A DNA stretch of 64,000 nucleotides, from assembly GCF_000736415.1 (NCBI RefSeq), contig NZ_CP009043.1:496001-560000 (forward strand), given 5' to 3'. This document shows, in pieces, positions 26,983-35,260 of this stretch. This DNA is from Campylobacter iguaniorum. Its GTDB lineage: Bacteria > Campylobacterota > Campylobacteria > Campylobacterales > Campylobacteraceae. The notes beneath the pieces are model-generated. The model made no database searches. It worked only from the letters and a program-made list of their open reading frames with translations, and was not told where the DNA came from. Both the position numbers and the translations under genes were made by a program. Numbering within the stretch: position 1 is the first letter of the stretch; each line of letters starts with the position of its first letter.

Positions 26983-28635
26983 TTGAAAGTTTCTGGTTTG
27001 TATCATAAAATTTTTCTTCGCATAGAAGAGTTCAAAGTTTATATTTTTATATTTGCATTTACGGCTATTTTTCTGGCTGTAACTTTTGTAAATTTAAATC
27101 AAGTAAAAGTAGAAGTCACTCAAGTCGGCGAAAATTACAGAAAAAACCTCACTAGCATACTTTCAAACTACATGAACGAGTGGATAATTTCACGCTCAAA
27201 AGTTATAGATACATACTCAGTTTTGATCTCAAATATCACTTCAGATGCAAATCACTCTAACGATGAGCTATTAAAAATGATAAAAGAGATGGCAGATAAG
27301 ACAAATTTGTTTGATGTCATACAAATTTATTTTGAAAATGATAAATTTCTTATAAGCAATAATGTAGAAATCACAGATAAAGATGAGCTAGAAAGCATAA
27401 AAAATCTTGAGTGGTATAAAACAACCAAAAATAGCCCACACCCGACAGTAACCGTAGTAGAAAAACACAAAGCCCTAAACAAAAAAACGATAAATATATG
27501 CTCGACTATTACTGAAAACGGTAAATTTGATGGCATTATTTGTGGCGTCATCGGCGCAGATAATGTCCTTACAAGAATAGGAAATATCGATATAAATATA
27601 GTAAGAGATCTGTTTTTGATAGATAAAAACAACGATATAATCGCTTCTATTGATAATAGTGATGAGCTTCCTAAAATCCTAAAAAACATCGACACTAATT
27701 TTATAAATTTAGAAATAAATAAAAACAACATAACAGTAAGCATCGCAAAAACAAATACAAAAGAGTGGGCAGTAGGAACTGCTATAGATGAGTCAAATTT
27801 GATATCTCAAAGCCTAGACGCTGTTGCTAAAACCATAGCAAGGGTGATGACATTGTTTGTGGTGCTTGTGATATTTGCAAATGCCTTGCATACGTATTTG
27901 TATAGAAAAATAAAAAGAAAAAAAGATGATTATGAGCTTATCTTGACTCACAAGCTAAAGATGATAGAAACAGCCGAACTCATAGGCGTCATAAGTCATC
28001 AATTAGTCCAGCCTATAAACTCAACAAAACTTGTTCTAAGCTCAATCTTGCAACTAAAAAATGAAGATAAAATATCAAAAGAAGATGAGATAGAATATAT
28101 CAATCTTTGTTTAAAATCTATGGAGCACTTAAACGACACAGTTCAAAACTTTAAAAACTTTTATAAATTTGATCCACTTCATAGCAAATTTAGCGTCCTT
28201 GGGGCTATACAAAGCTTGATAAGTATCTTGCACGTGACATTTGCAAATGATAATGTGAGTGTAAAAATCAAAGATTTTGAGGATTTTGAGATCGTGAGTA
28301 GCAGAAATTTGTTTTTGCAAGTTTTGCTTGTGTTGCTTCAAAACTCAAAAGAAGCCATAGTCTTAGAACACGCAAAATACGCACAAAGACAAGTGATAAT
28401 AGAAATTACAAAAGATAATGAATTTGCCTATATTAGAGTTTGTGATTATGGTGGTGGTATAAAAGAACAGATCGCAAACAAGATATTTTCTACTCTAAAA
28501 ACCAGCCAAAAAGAAGAAGGAAGCGGAATAGGGCTATATTTTGCCAAAAAAATAGCCATAGAAAAGCTACATGGAGATTTGATTTTGAAAAATTTAAAAA
28601 ACCCAACTATATTTGAGTTAAGGATAAAAATATGA
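26983..28635 (+). CDS. Membrane-bound sensor histidine kinase
   Basis: 550 residues from TTG 26983, chosen because AAAGGA lies 6 nt upstream; an in-frame TTG at 26941 falls within the leader hairpin. Layout: transmembrane segment (about 18-38), periplasmic sensory domain of about 230 residues resembling a double-Cache fold, second transmembrane segment (about 275-295), phosphoacceptor His339 in 'GVISHQLVQPINSTK', then an ATPase domain with 'LLQNSKEAI', 'CDYGGGI' and 'GSGIGLYFAKK'. It overlaps the response regulator gene by 4 nt. Signal unknown; its place beside the TorA-like operon suggests an electron acceptor or related metabolite. Confidence 0.9.
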   Translation: MKVSGLYHKIFLRIEEFKVYIFIFAFTAIFLAVTFVNLNQVKVEVTQVGENYRKNLTSILSNYMNEWIISRSKVIDTYSVLISNITSDANHSNDELLKMIKEMADKTNLFDVIQIYFENDKFLISNNVEITDKDELESIKNLEWYKTTKNSPHPTVTVVEKHKALNKKTINICSTITENGKFDGIICGVIGADNVLTRIGNIDINIVRDLFLIDKNNDIIASIDNSDELPKILKNIDTNFINLEINKNNITVSIAKTNTKEWAVGTAIDESNLISQSLDAVAKTIARVMTLFVVLVIFANALHTYLYRKIKRKKDDYELILTHKLKMIETAELIGVISHQLVQPINSTKLVLSSILQLKNEDKISKEDEIEYINLCLKSMEHLNDTVQNFKNFYKFDPLHSKFSVLGAIQSLISILHVTFANDNVSVKIKDFEDFEIVSSRNLFLQVLLVLLQNSKEAIVLEHAKYAQRQVIIEITKDNEFAYIRVCDYGGGIKEQIANKIFSTLKTSQKEEGSGIGLYFAKKIAIEKLHGDLILKNLKNPTIFELRIKI

Positions 28636-29309
28636 GAATGCAAAGTTTAAACAACATAAATATCTTAGTTGTCGAAGATGACGAGATAACAAGAGCTGCT
28701 CTAAAGCTTGGTCTAAAAAGAAGCTGCAATGTCTATCATGAAGCATCAAACGGGCTTGAGGGATTAGAAAAGTTCAAAAAATACAAGATAGATATCATCA
28801 TCACAGATATTCATATGCCAGGACTAAACGGCCTTGATATGATAGATGAGATCAAAAAGCTAAAACCTACCCAAAACTTCATAGTTATGACTTCTTATGA
28901 TACTGATGAGAACTTTTTTCGCTCAATCAAACAAGGTGCAACTCAGTTTATCAGAAAACCAATCAGCATAGAAGATGTGCAAAATGCGATATTTATCGTA
29001 CTTTCTAAAATAGGTGATAAGACCATAAAGCTATCTGAAAATATCAGCGTAAATTTAGACAGAGAAAATATCTTTGTAGATGATAGGCAGGTGTTTTTGA
29101 CAAATTTAGAGAATAAACTTTTATGGCTATTTTGCTACAACATCGATAGAGTCGTGACCTATGAGATGATAGAAGAGTATGCTTATAGCTCATCTGAAGT
29201 CAGAAAAAGCTCGATTCACACAGCGATTTTGCGTCTTAAAAAACACCTTGATAGTATCAATATCGAAAATATTTCTGGCAAGGGATACTCTCTAAGAAGC
29301 TATGAATAA
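28632..29309 (+). CDS. OmpR-type response regulator
   Basis: 225 residues: receiver domain (about 8-122) with acidic pocket 'VVEDDE', phosphoacceptor Asp59 in 'ITDIHMPG' and conserved Lys in 'RKPIS', then a winged-helix DNA-binding domain ending in 'ENISGKGYSLRS'. It is coupled to the kinase by ATGA. Its regulon is not evident; the upstream torA-like operon is a candidate. Confidence 0.92.
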   Translation: MRMQSLNNINILVVEDDEITRAALKLGLKRSCNVYHEASNGLEGLEKFKKYKIDIIITDIHMPGLNGLDMIDEIKKLKPTQNFIVMTSYDTDENFFRSIKQGATQFIRKPISIEDVQNAIFIVLSKIGDKTIKLSENISVNLDRENIFVDDRQVFLTNLENKLLWLFCYNIDRVVTYEMIEEYAYSSSEVRKSSIHTAILRLKKHLDSINIENISGKGYSLRSYE

Positions 29310-29356
29310 TCAAATTTATTTGGTAAAATGGCGTTAAATTTAATAAAAGGTCGGCT

Positions 29357-29968
29357 ATGAAACATATTCAGTCTTTGCAAGATGAAAGAGCGATTTGGCT
29401 TTTTATGAGCGTTATTATGGGCGGGCTTGTTGTGCTGGCTCATAGCTTTTTCCAAAATTATTTGTATATGCCACCTTGCGAACAGTGCGTTTATATCAGA
29501 TTTTCTATGAGTGTAATGGCAATTGGCGGGCTAATCGCAGCCATAAATCCCAAAAAAGTTATATTAAAATTAGCTGGGTATATCTTTGGATTTTATGGAG
29601 CTATAACTGGCATAATGTACTGTCTAAGGCTAAATGCGGTTCATATAGCAGTTCACGCGGGCAATCCTTTTGGCGTCAAAGGCTGCTCGAGCTTCCCGAC
29701 ATTTCCTTTTAATTTGCCATTAGATAGCTGGTTGCCAGGTCTTTTTAAACCAACTGGAGATTGTGGATTTGACAATCCTCTTGTCCCTGATGGCGTTAGC
29801 TTATCAAGCATTCAAGCTTGGTTTGTGGATTTGTACGCTAATGGCTGGTATTTACTGCCAAGCTTGGAGTTTATGAATATGGCAATAGCTTGTTTGATAG
29901 TTTACGCAATTGCTATTATTTTGCTTGGTGTTATGTTTTTTTCTTGGATAATTAGACTAAAAAAGTAA
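29357..29968 (+). CDS. DsbB/DsbI-type thiol oxidase
   Basis: 203 residues, four to five hydrophobic segments. The first periplasmic loop holds Cys41-x2-Cys44 (PCEQC); the second, long loop holds Cys110 and Cys136, the four-cysteine plan of DsbB/DsbI proteins that reoxidise DsbA-like partners and pass electrons to quinone. The large C-terminal beta-propeller of some Campylobacterota DsbI proteins is absent. It may serve a specific partner; no dsbA-like gene is adjacent. A 47-nt gap separates it from the response regulator. Confidence 0.85.
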   Translation: MKHIQSLQDERAIWLFMSVIMGGLVVLAHSFFQNYLYMPPCEQCVYIRFSMSVMAIGGLIAAINPKKVILKLAGYIFGFYGAITGIMYCLRLNAVHIAVHAGNPFGVKGCSSFPTFPFNLPLDSWLPGLFKPTGDCGFDNPLVPDGVSLSSIQAWFVDLYANGWYLLPSLEFMNMAIACLIVYAIAIILLGVMFFSWIIRLKK

Positions 29969-30036
29969 TTGATAAATTTCATTCTTTTTAAATTTAAATA
30001 TGATAAAATCTCTCAGTTTAAAATAAGGAAAATATA

Positions 30037-32103
30037 GTGAGTGAGTTTTTAAATGAGGTTTGGGGGATAGGCAAGTTATACATTGATTTTAAGTTTAAAA
30101 GAGCCACAAATCCACAAATCGCAGCAATAATCCTAAGCGTAAATCCAGATAATTATGATAGATATATAAGTTTAAATAGTTTTAAAAGCATATTTAAAAG
30201 CTTAGAACTTGATGTCAATGAATACAGCGTCCAGCTTATGCAAGTTGGAGTTTTGAACGCAGTTATAGCTCTTGAAATCAGGCTTAGCTCTATCCTTGAA
30301 GCATTAAACGAGCTAGCCAAAAATGAAATAATTAGATATCAAAATTATGAGTTTTTGACTAAATTTTTAAATTCGCTTGAGCTAAAAGAGGCTCAGTTTG
30401 ACGCTAGTGAGCTTACATTTCATAAAAATATAAACACTCTAAATGAAATTTACTCAGAGCTCATCAGTCTTGGCGGACTAAAAACAAGGCTGGATTTAGC
30501 TTATGAAAATGCAAACAATTCAAAGTTTTTCATCGCAGTAACTGGAGTTATCAACGCTGGTAAATCAAGCACCTTAAACGCCTTGATGAATCAAAAAATC
30601 TTAGGTGCGTCAAACATTCCAGAAACGGCAAATTTAAGCGTTTTGACCTACTCAAAAGAGCCTTTTGCTAAGGTGGATTTTTGGGACAAGGAAGCTCAAA
30701 TCAGTATGAATCTAGAGCCAAAAGATCTGACAAGCAAAACAGTTGCAATAAATGAGCTAAAAAACTACACAACAGCTGCAAATGATATAAGTAAATTTGT
30801 AAAAGAGGTCACACTTGGCATCGATCTTGAAATACTTAAAGATGGCATAAATATCGTAGATACTCCAGGACTTGATGACGCAGTTGTTTTAAGAGAAGAG
30901 CTGACAAAATCATATATGCAAACAAGCGATTTCATACTTCATCTAATGAATGCAAGCCAAAGTGCAACCAAAAAAGATATGAGTTTCATCTGCAACACCC
31001 TTAAAAATGGCAAAAGTGGTGGGCTTATCGTGGTTTTAACTCACGTCGATAAGCTTAGCAAAGATGATCTAGCTGAGGTTTTGGCCTATACTAGATCAAG
31101 CGTGCAAACTGAGCTAAAGGAGTACGGCTTTGATGAGAGCTTGGGCGAAGATGTGGAGTATTTTTGCGTGAGTGCGACGCAAAATATCGGCATAAATGAG
31201 CTGAAAAATTATCTATATGACAAGTTTTTTGGTGCCAATTCGCCAAAGGCAAATTTAATCATTGACAACTACAAAAAAGAGCTTTTAAACGTAACTCAAA
31301 TCATAAAAGATAGTGCATTTGACGAGCTTAGCGTGCTAAATGGCGACGCAAAAAGCTCAAGCCTTAAGCTTGATAGCCTAAATTTAGAAATCACAAAACT
31401 AAATGAAAATCTTGAAGAGATAAACATTGAACTTGCAAATTTACTCAAAAAACTTGATTATAGTGATACAAATGAGTTTAGCTCCCTTAAAAACATCGCT
31501 TCACGCATAAAAGATAGGATAATTAGCGATGTCAAATACGCAAAAAGCAAGAAGCAAAAGGTGGATTTTGATAGGCTTGGAGTGATTTGCGAGAGTGGAT
31601 TTAACGATATGTTTGTGGATTTTTTCAGAGATTTTAAACATAGGGTTAGCAAAGACATTGATAGCGCTTATGAAAGGCTAAAACTCAAGCTAAATGCGAG
31701 TGGGGATTTTGCCATTTTAGACATCAAAGAGTATCTTGAGGCAAATATGCCAGCCATAACTTATACAAATTTGAAAGAAAATATTTTTGAGCTTATCGGG
31801 TCGAATTTGGATTTTGAGCTACTTGCTGGTAAATTAAATGCCAAATTTGATGAGTTTATCGCCTCTTTAGAGCTTTCAAAAAGCCTAAATGCCCTAGCTA
31901 TCGCTTGTAGCAGCGAGTTTATTGATATGATTAAGGCAAATTTAAAAGCCCAAAAAGAAGCGTTATTTGCAAAAGAGCAAGAGATCAAAAAATCTTCCCA
32001 GCTACTAGAAAGTAGGGGCAAAGAGTTAGAGGATCAAAAGGCAAATTTGGAAGAAAAAATAGAGCGTTTGGATAAAATTTATAGTAGGATTAGCGCGTGT
32101 TAA
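30037..32103 (+). CDS. Dynamin-like GTPase, first of a pair
   Basis: 688 residues. The GTPase core starts near residue 160: P-loop 'GVINAGKS' (170-177), switch and G3 'VDTPGLDDA', and G4-like 'THVD' in 'VVLTHVDKLS'. Long helices follow, forming a predicted stalk, with a coiled coil at the C-terminus. It matches C. jejuni Cj0411 (DLP1), which with DLP2 tethers membranes as a hetero-oligomer. Start is GTG 30037 after AAGGA; an extended -10 TGA-TAAAAT (30001-30009) lies upstream. It overlaps the second gene by 7 nt. Confidence 0.88.
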   Translation: MSEFLNEVWGIGKLYIDFKFKRATNPQIAAIILSVNPDNYDRYISLNSFKSIFKSLELDVNEYSVQLMQVGVLNAVIALEIRLSSILEALNELAKNEIIRYQNYEFLTKFLNSLELKEAQFDASELTFHKNINTLNEIYSELISLGGLKTRLDLAYENANNSKFFIAVTGVINAGKSSTLNALMNQKILGASNIPETANLSVLTYSKEPFAKVDFWDKEAQISMNLEPKDLTSKTVAINELKNYTTAANDISKFVKEVTLGIDLEILKDGINIVDTPGLDDAVVLREELTKSYMQTSDFILHLMNASQSATKKDMSFICNTLKNGKSGGLIVVLTHVDKLSKDDLAEVLAYTRSSVQTELKEYGFDESLGEDVEYFCVSATQNIGINELKNYLYDKFFGANSPKANLIIDNYKKELLNVTQIIKDSAFDELSVLNGDAKSSSLKLDSLNLEITKLNENLEEINIELANLLKKLDYSDTNEFSSLKNIASRIKDRIISDVKYAKSKKQKVDFDRLGVICESGFNDMFVDFFRDFKHRVSKDIDSAYERLKLKLNASGDFAILDIKEYLEANMPAITYTNLKENIFELIGSNLDFELLAGKLNAKFDEFIASLELSKSLNALAIACSSEFIDMIKANLKAQKEALFAKEQEIKKSSQLLESRGKELEDQKANLEEKIERLDKIYSRISAC

Positions 32104-33890
32104 AAGAGTTTATAAAAGAGTATAAAAGCAGTTTTGATATAAGTTTTGATGATGGATTTAAGGGCGAATTTGATAAATTTTATAGACTTGTCACAGAGCC
32201 AAAATTTCACCCAAGTGCGAATTTATTCGAGAGATTGAATTTTTTAAATTCATTAAATTATGAGCCTCCTATCATCGCTGTGGTCGGGCAGTTTAGCAGT
32301 GGAAAATCAAGCTTTTTAAATGCTTTGCTTGGCTTAAATTTGCTTCCTACTGGCGTCGTGCCAGTCACAGCTAAGCCAACATACATAAAATACGCTCCAA
32401 ATTTGATGTTAAAAGCCCTTTACAACGACGGCAGAGAGGAGTATCACGCAATAGAAGAGCTTGGTGCTTTTGTCGATCAAAGAATGAGCCTAAAAGACGT
32501 TAAATGCCTCTATATCTACGCTCCAAACGAGCTTTTAAAACAAGTTAGTTTCATCGATACTCCTGGGCTAAACTCAAGAAGTGACGCCGATACGAATGAG
32601 ACAAAACGTATTTTGAATAGGGCTGGAGCGCTCATTTGGATAAGTCTAATTGATAATGCAGCGCGCGCTAGTGAGTTAGCTGAGCTAAAGCTCATCCCAA
32701 AATCCCTAAAGCAAAATGCAATCTGCCTTTTAAACCAAAAAGATAAGCTAAATAGCCAAGAGATCGCAAATGTACTAGCTCATGCTAAGCTTACTTATGA
32801 TGAGTATTTTGATGATGTTTTTGCCGTGTCATCAAAAATACAAATCGCTGGAGATAAAAATAGCGGCTTTGATAGTGTCTTTAGCTTCATCACTAAGCTT
32901 ACAAAAACCAAGCAAGATTTTATCAAAAACGAATGCGAAATCATCTTAAACTCATCAATAGAGCAAAACGATAAATTTATCAGCATTTTGTGTGAGCTTG
33001 GTGGGATTTTTGATAAATTTGGAGTGGATTTTGAGACTAAATTTAACCAGCTAAAAAAGGACTACGAAACTAAATTTAAACTACTTTTTGAAGAGATAAA
33101 ACAAAATGCCAAACTCATCGCCACTGAGATAAATAGTGGTCTAGTGGTGCAAAATAGTGCTTATTACAAGCCCAAAAAACAGATGTTTGGCAAGGATAGT
33201 TTTGAAAAAGTCGAATATGAAAAAGTGGTTTTAAAAAGTGATGATGTACTATCTCGCCTGATTTATAATGATGAAAAAATGGCTAAAAGTTTTAAAAAGC
33301 TTAGGCGTGAGCTTGGGGCTTTTGAAGAGAGTATAAAAAATGATTTGAACGCTAGTTTTGAAGAGTTAAAAGATAGAGTTCTTGGCTTTAAGGCAAAATA
33401 CGAAAGCTTAAGAAAAAGCAACGAACTGCTCTCAGACGCTTTGTTTGCTGATATTCGTAAATTCAGCAGCGAGGTTTATGCTCTGTTTTTAAATGAGTTT
33501 GAAAGGACTTTGTTCGCCAAATCCGCCTTGCTTGGGCTATTTTTTGAAAAAATATCTATCAAAATCGCTACAAATTACCAAAATGCAATCAAGCTAAGCG
33601 TGAGCTTCATAGAAGAAAAAATCAATAAAGCTGCAAGCGATTATGAGAGCGATCCTTTGGCGTTTGGGCTGTATTATCCGCGTATTGAAGAGATAAATGA
33701 GCGAGTTTTGACAATGCTAAGCTACTATGAATTTGAAAATGATTTTGTGGGACAGCGACCATTTATTATTAAATTTATTGAAGCGTTGCAAGGTGATTTT
33801 TTGGCTATAAAAGATAAAAATTTGGCTTATGTTAACGCTTTGAAAAGTAAATACGAACAAAACAAGCTAGAGTTAAGAAAAGAAAATTAA
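32097..33890 (+). CDS. Dynamin-like GTPase, second of a pair
   Basis: 597 residues with P-loop 'GQFSSGKS' (64-71), 'IDTPGLNSRSD' and G4 'NQKDKL', then a helical stalk region and a hydrophobic stretch ('FAKSALLGLFFEK') that could be the membrane paddle. It corresponds to C. jejuni Cj0412 (DLP2). GTG start inside the end of the first gene means the two subunits are probably made together. The proteins act at the inner membrane; their physiological task is not settled. Confidence 0.88.
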   Translation: MLKEFIKEYKSSFDISFDDGFKGEFDKFYRLVTEPKFHPSANLFERLNFLNSLNYEPPIIAVVGQFSSGKSSFLNALLGLNLLPTGVVPVTAKPTYIKYAPNLMLKALYNDGREEYHAIEELGAFVDQRMSLKDVKCLYIYAPNELLKQVSFIDTPGLNSRSDADTNETKRILNRAGALIWISLIDNAARASELAELKLIPKSLKQNAICLLNQKDKLNSQEIANVLAHAKLTYDEYFDDVFAVSSKIQIAGDKNSGFDSVFSFITKLTKTKQDFIKNECEIILNSSIEQNDKFISILCELGGIFDKFGVDFETKFNQLKKDYETKFKLLFEEIKQNAKLIATEINSGLVVQNSAYYKPKKQMFGKDSFEKVEYEKVVLKSDDVLSRLIYNDEKMAKSFKKLRRELGAFEESIKNDLNASFEELKDRVLGFKAKYESLRKSNELLSDALFADIRKFSSEVYALFLNEFERTLFAKSALLGLFFEKISIKIATNYQNAIKLSVSFIEEKINKAASDYESDPLAFGLYYPRIEEINERVLTMLSYYEFENDFVGQRPFIIKFIEALQGDFLAIKDKNLAYVNALKSKYEQNKLELRKEN

Positions 33891-34045
33891 AGCATTAATA
33901 ACCACCAAAAAATTCTATATTTTTAGTAATTTATTGTATTGATTGATTAAATTTATAATTAAATTTAATCAATTATATACTAAATATTTCTGAGTAAAAC
34001 TTTAAATACCACCATATAATTTATTTGTTTTAATTTATATAAAAG

Positions 34046-34075
34046 CCCTAAAACGATGATTTTTCGGGATTTTTC
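34046..34075 (+). terminator. Probable terminator of the dynamin-like gene pair
   Basis: CCC-T-AAAA (34046-34053) pairs with TTTT-TC-GGG (34060-34068) around a 6-nt loop, with one internal mismatch, then ATTTTTC. Imperfect, so only a moderate call. Confidence 0.4.
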
Positions 34076-34078
34076 TAT

Positions 34079-34088
34079 GGGGGGGGGG
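34079..34088 (+). repeat. Homopolymeric tract of ten G
   Basis: Ten consecutive G in otherwise A/T-rich intergenic DNA. G tracts of this length are the usual slippage-prone phase-variation switches of Campylobacter. Here it lies outside any long reading frame, about 245 nt before the predicted start of the beta-propeller/nos transcript. Confidence 0.95.
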
Positions 34089-34283
34089 TCCGAATAATAA
34101 ATTTTTTTGTTATTTTAGACTGACTGTTTAAGCTATTTTGAAGTAAAATACTTAAATTTCCTATTAAAAACCTTAATTTGAAATTAAATTATATTTTTAA
34201 CTCATATATTGAATAGCAAAACTTACATTTCTTACATAAATTTGTTACGAAAAGTATAAAAGCACCTATATTTTTTGAGAAAT

Positions 34284-34326
34284 TTGACATATATCAATTA
34301 ACTTCCAATGTAAAAAATTATATAAT
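34284..34326 (+). promoter_or_regulatory. FNR-type box and -10 of the beta-propeller/nos locus
   Basis: TTGAC-N4-ATCAA (34284-34297) matches nine of ten fixed positions of the FNR consensus TTGAT-N4-ATCAA. TATAAT at 34321-34326 predicts a start near 34332, placing the box centre at about -41.5, the class II activation position. Confidence 0.65.
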
Positions 34327-34355
34327 ATAAACAAGTAAGAAATGAGTATTAAATC

Positions 34356-35216
34356 ATGTTCAAGTTTTTATTTTTATCTCTAATTTTGGTTGGCGTTGGG
34401 TTTTGTGATTGCAATTTATTGCAAAAACAAGATAAGGATATTTTTGAGGTTGCGTTTGGTAAGAATGTAGCTTACTGCGATGATAGTATGCTCTACATCA
34501 AGACTTTACCGGATCTGAAAAATGTCTTTGATCTAAAGATTTCAACTGACAAAGTGACTTCAATAGCCTTTATGGATAGTGATCTTGTTGTTGGATTTAG
34601 TAGTGGTTATGCATTGCTTCTTCACCCAAACAAATCTCAAGAAACGCTCATTGATCCTATAAAATCAGGATTTATAGAGCAAATTTCATCTATAAATGTA
34701 GGCAAAGATAAGCTTATCTTTACGATAGGTAGAAACACTGTCTTAGTACACGATACTATAAGCAAGATTCAAAAGAAAACAACTATTAATATAAACTCTA
34801 AAATAATAGCGACAACTTTAGATAAAAACAGCCTTTATATAGCAACTTTTGATAGAAATCTATATATGCTAGATGTGACAAATTTCAAGCTATCTGGCTT
34901 GAGTAAGACTGGAAATTTGATAACTTCTTTAGCGTTTATGGATACAAAACCACTCATTGGACTAAGTGATGGAAGCGTGATGTATGGGGATCAAAAGTAT
35001 ACCATTTCTTCAAAAGCGATAGAAGCTATAAGAGTGATAAATGGCGAAATATTCGTAGCTGACGCAAGCGGCGTTGTGCGTAAATTTGATAATAAATTTA
35101 ATCTAAAAAATGAAATAAAAGCAGGTAATGATACAATTCGGGATATGTTTATAGACAAAAACGGTAATCTCATAGTCATGCTATGGAATGCCTCGGTTTA
35201 TACCTGTAAATTTTAA
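34356..35216 (+). CDS. Periplasmic beta-propeller (WD40-like, NapL-like) protein preceding nosZ
   Basis: 286 residues with a signal peptide ('FLFLSLILVGVGFCDC'). The rest is a run of short beta-rich repeats with hydrophobic-Asp/Gly turns ('VTSIAFMDSDLVVGFSSG', 'LITSLAFMDTKPLIGLSDG', 'DASGVVRKFD'), the look of a six- or seven-bladed propeller. It has no heme motif. NapL of the nitrate reductase operons of Wolinella and Campylobacter is similar in kind. Only 44 nt separate it from nosZ and no terminator is seen, so it is probably the first gene of the nos transcript. Role unknown; assembly or maturation is a guess. Confidence 0.65.
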   Translation: MFKFLFLSLILVGVGFCDCNLLQKQDKDIFEVAFGKNVAYCDDSMLYIKTLPDLKNVFDLKISTDKVTSIAFMDSDLVVGFSSGYALLLHPNKSQETLIDPIKSGFIEQISSINVGKDKLIFTIGRNTVLVHDTISKIQKKTTININSKIIATTLDKNSLYIATFDRNLYMLDVTNFKLSGLSKTGNLITSLAFMDTKPLIGLSDGSVMYGDQKYTISSKAIEAIRVINGEIFVADASGVVRKFDNKFNLKNEIKAGNDTIRDMFIDKNGNLIVMLWNASVYTCKF

Positions 35217-35260
35217 ATCGGTATCCAAATTTGATACAAATTCTTAAAAAGGAGAGCCTT

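Larger units (their letters stand above)
33891..34355. other. Non-coding gap of 465 nt
   Basis: No credible gene is seen in any frame. Moving rightward it holds a weak terminator-like hairpin (34046-34075), a ten-G tract (34079-34088), very A/T-rich sequence, an FNR-type box (34284-34297) and the promoter of the following gene (TATAAT at 34321-34326). An ATG that uses the first G of the tract meets a stop after six codons, so the tract does not start a long gene in its present length. Confidence 0.7.

Noticed and set aside
34077-34097. Possible phase-variable gene starting at the G tract
   Set aside because: In the present frame a stop comes after six codons, and frames shifted by one or two bases also meet stops within about 20 codons.
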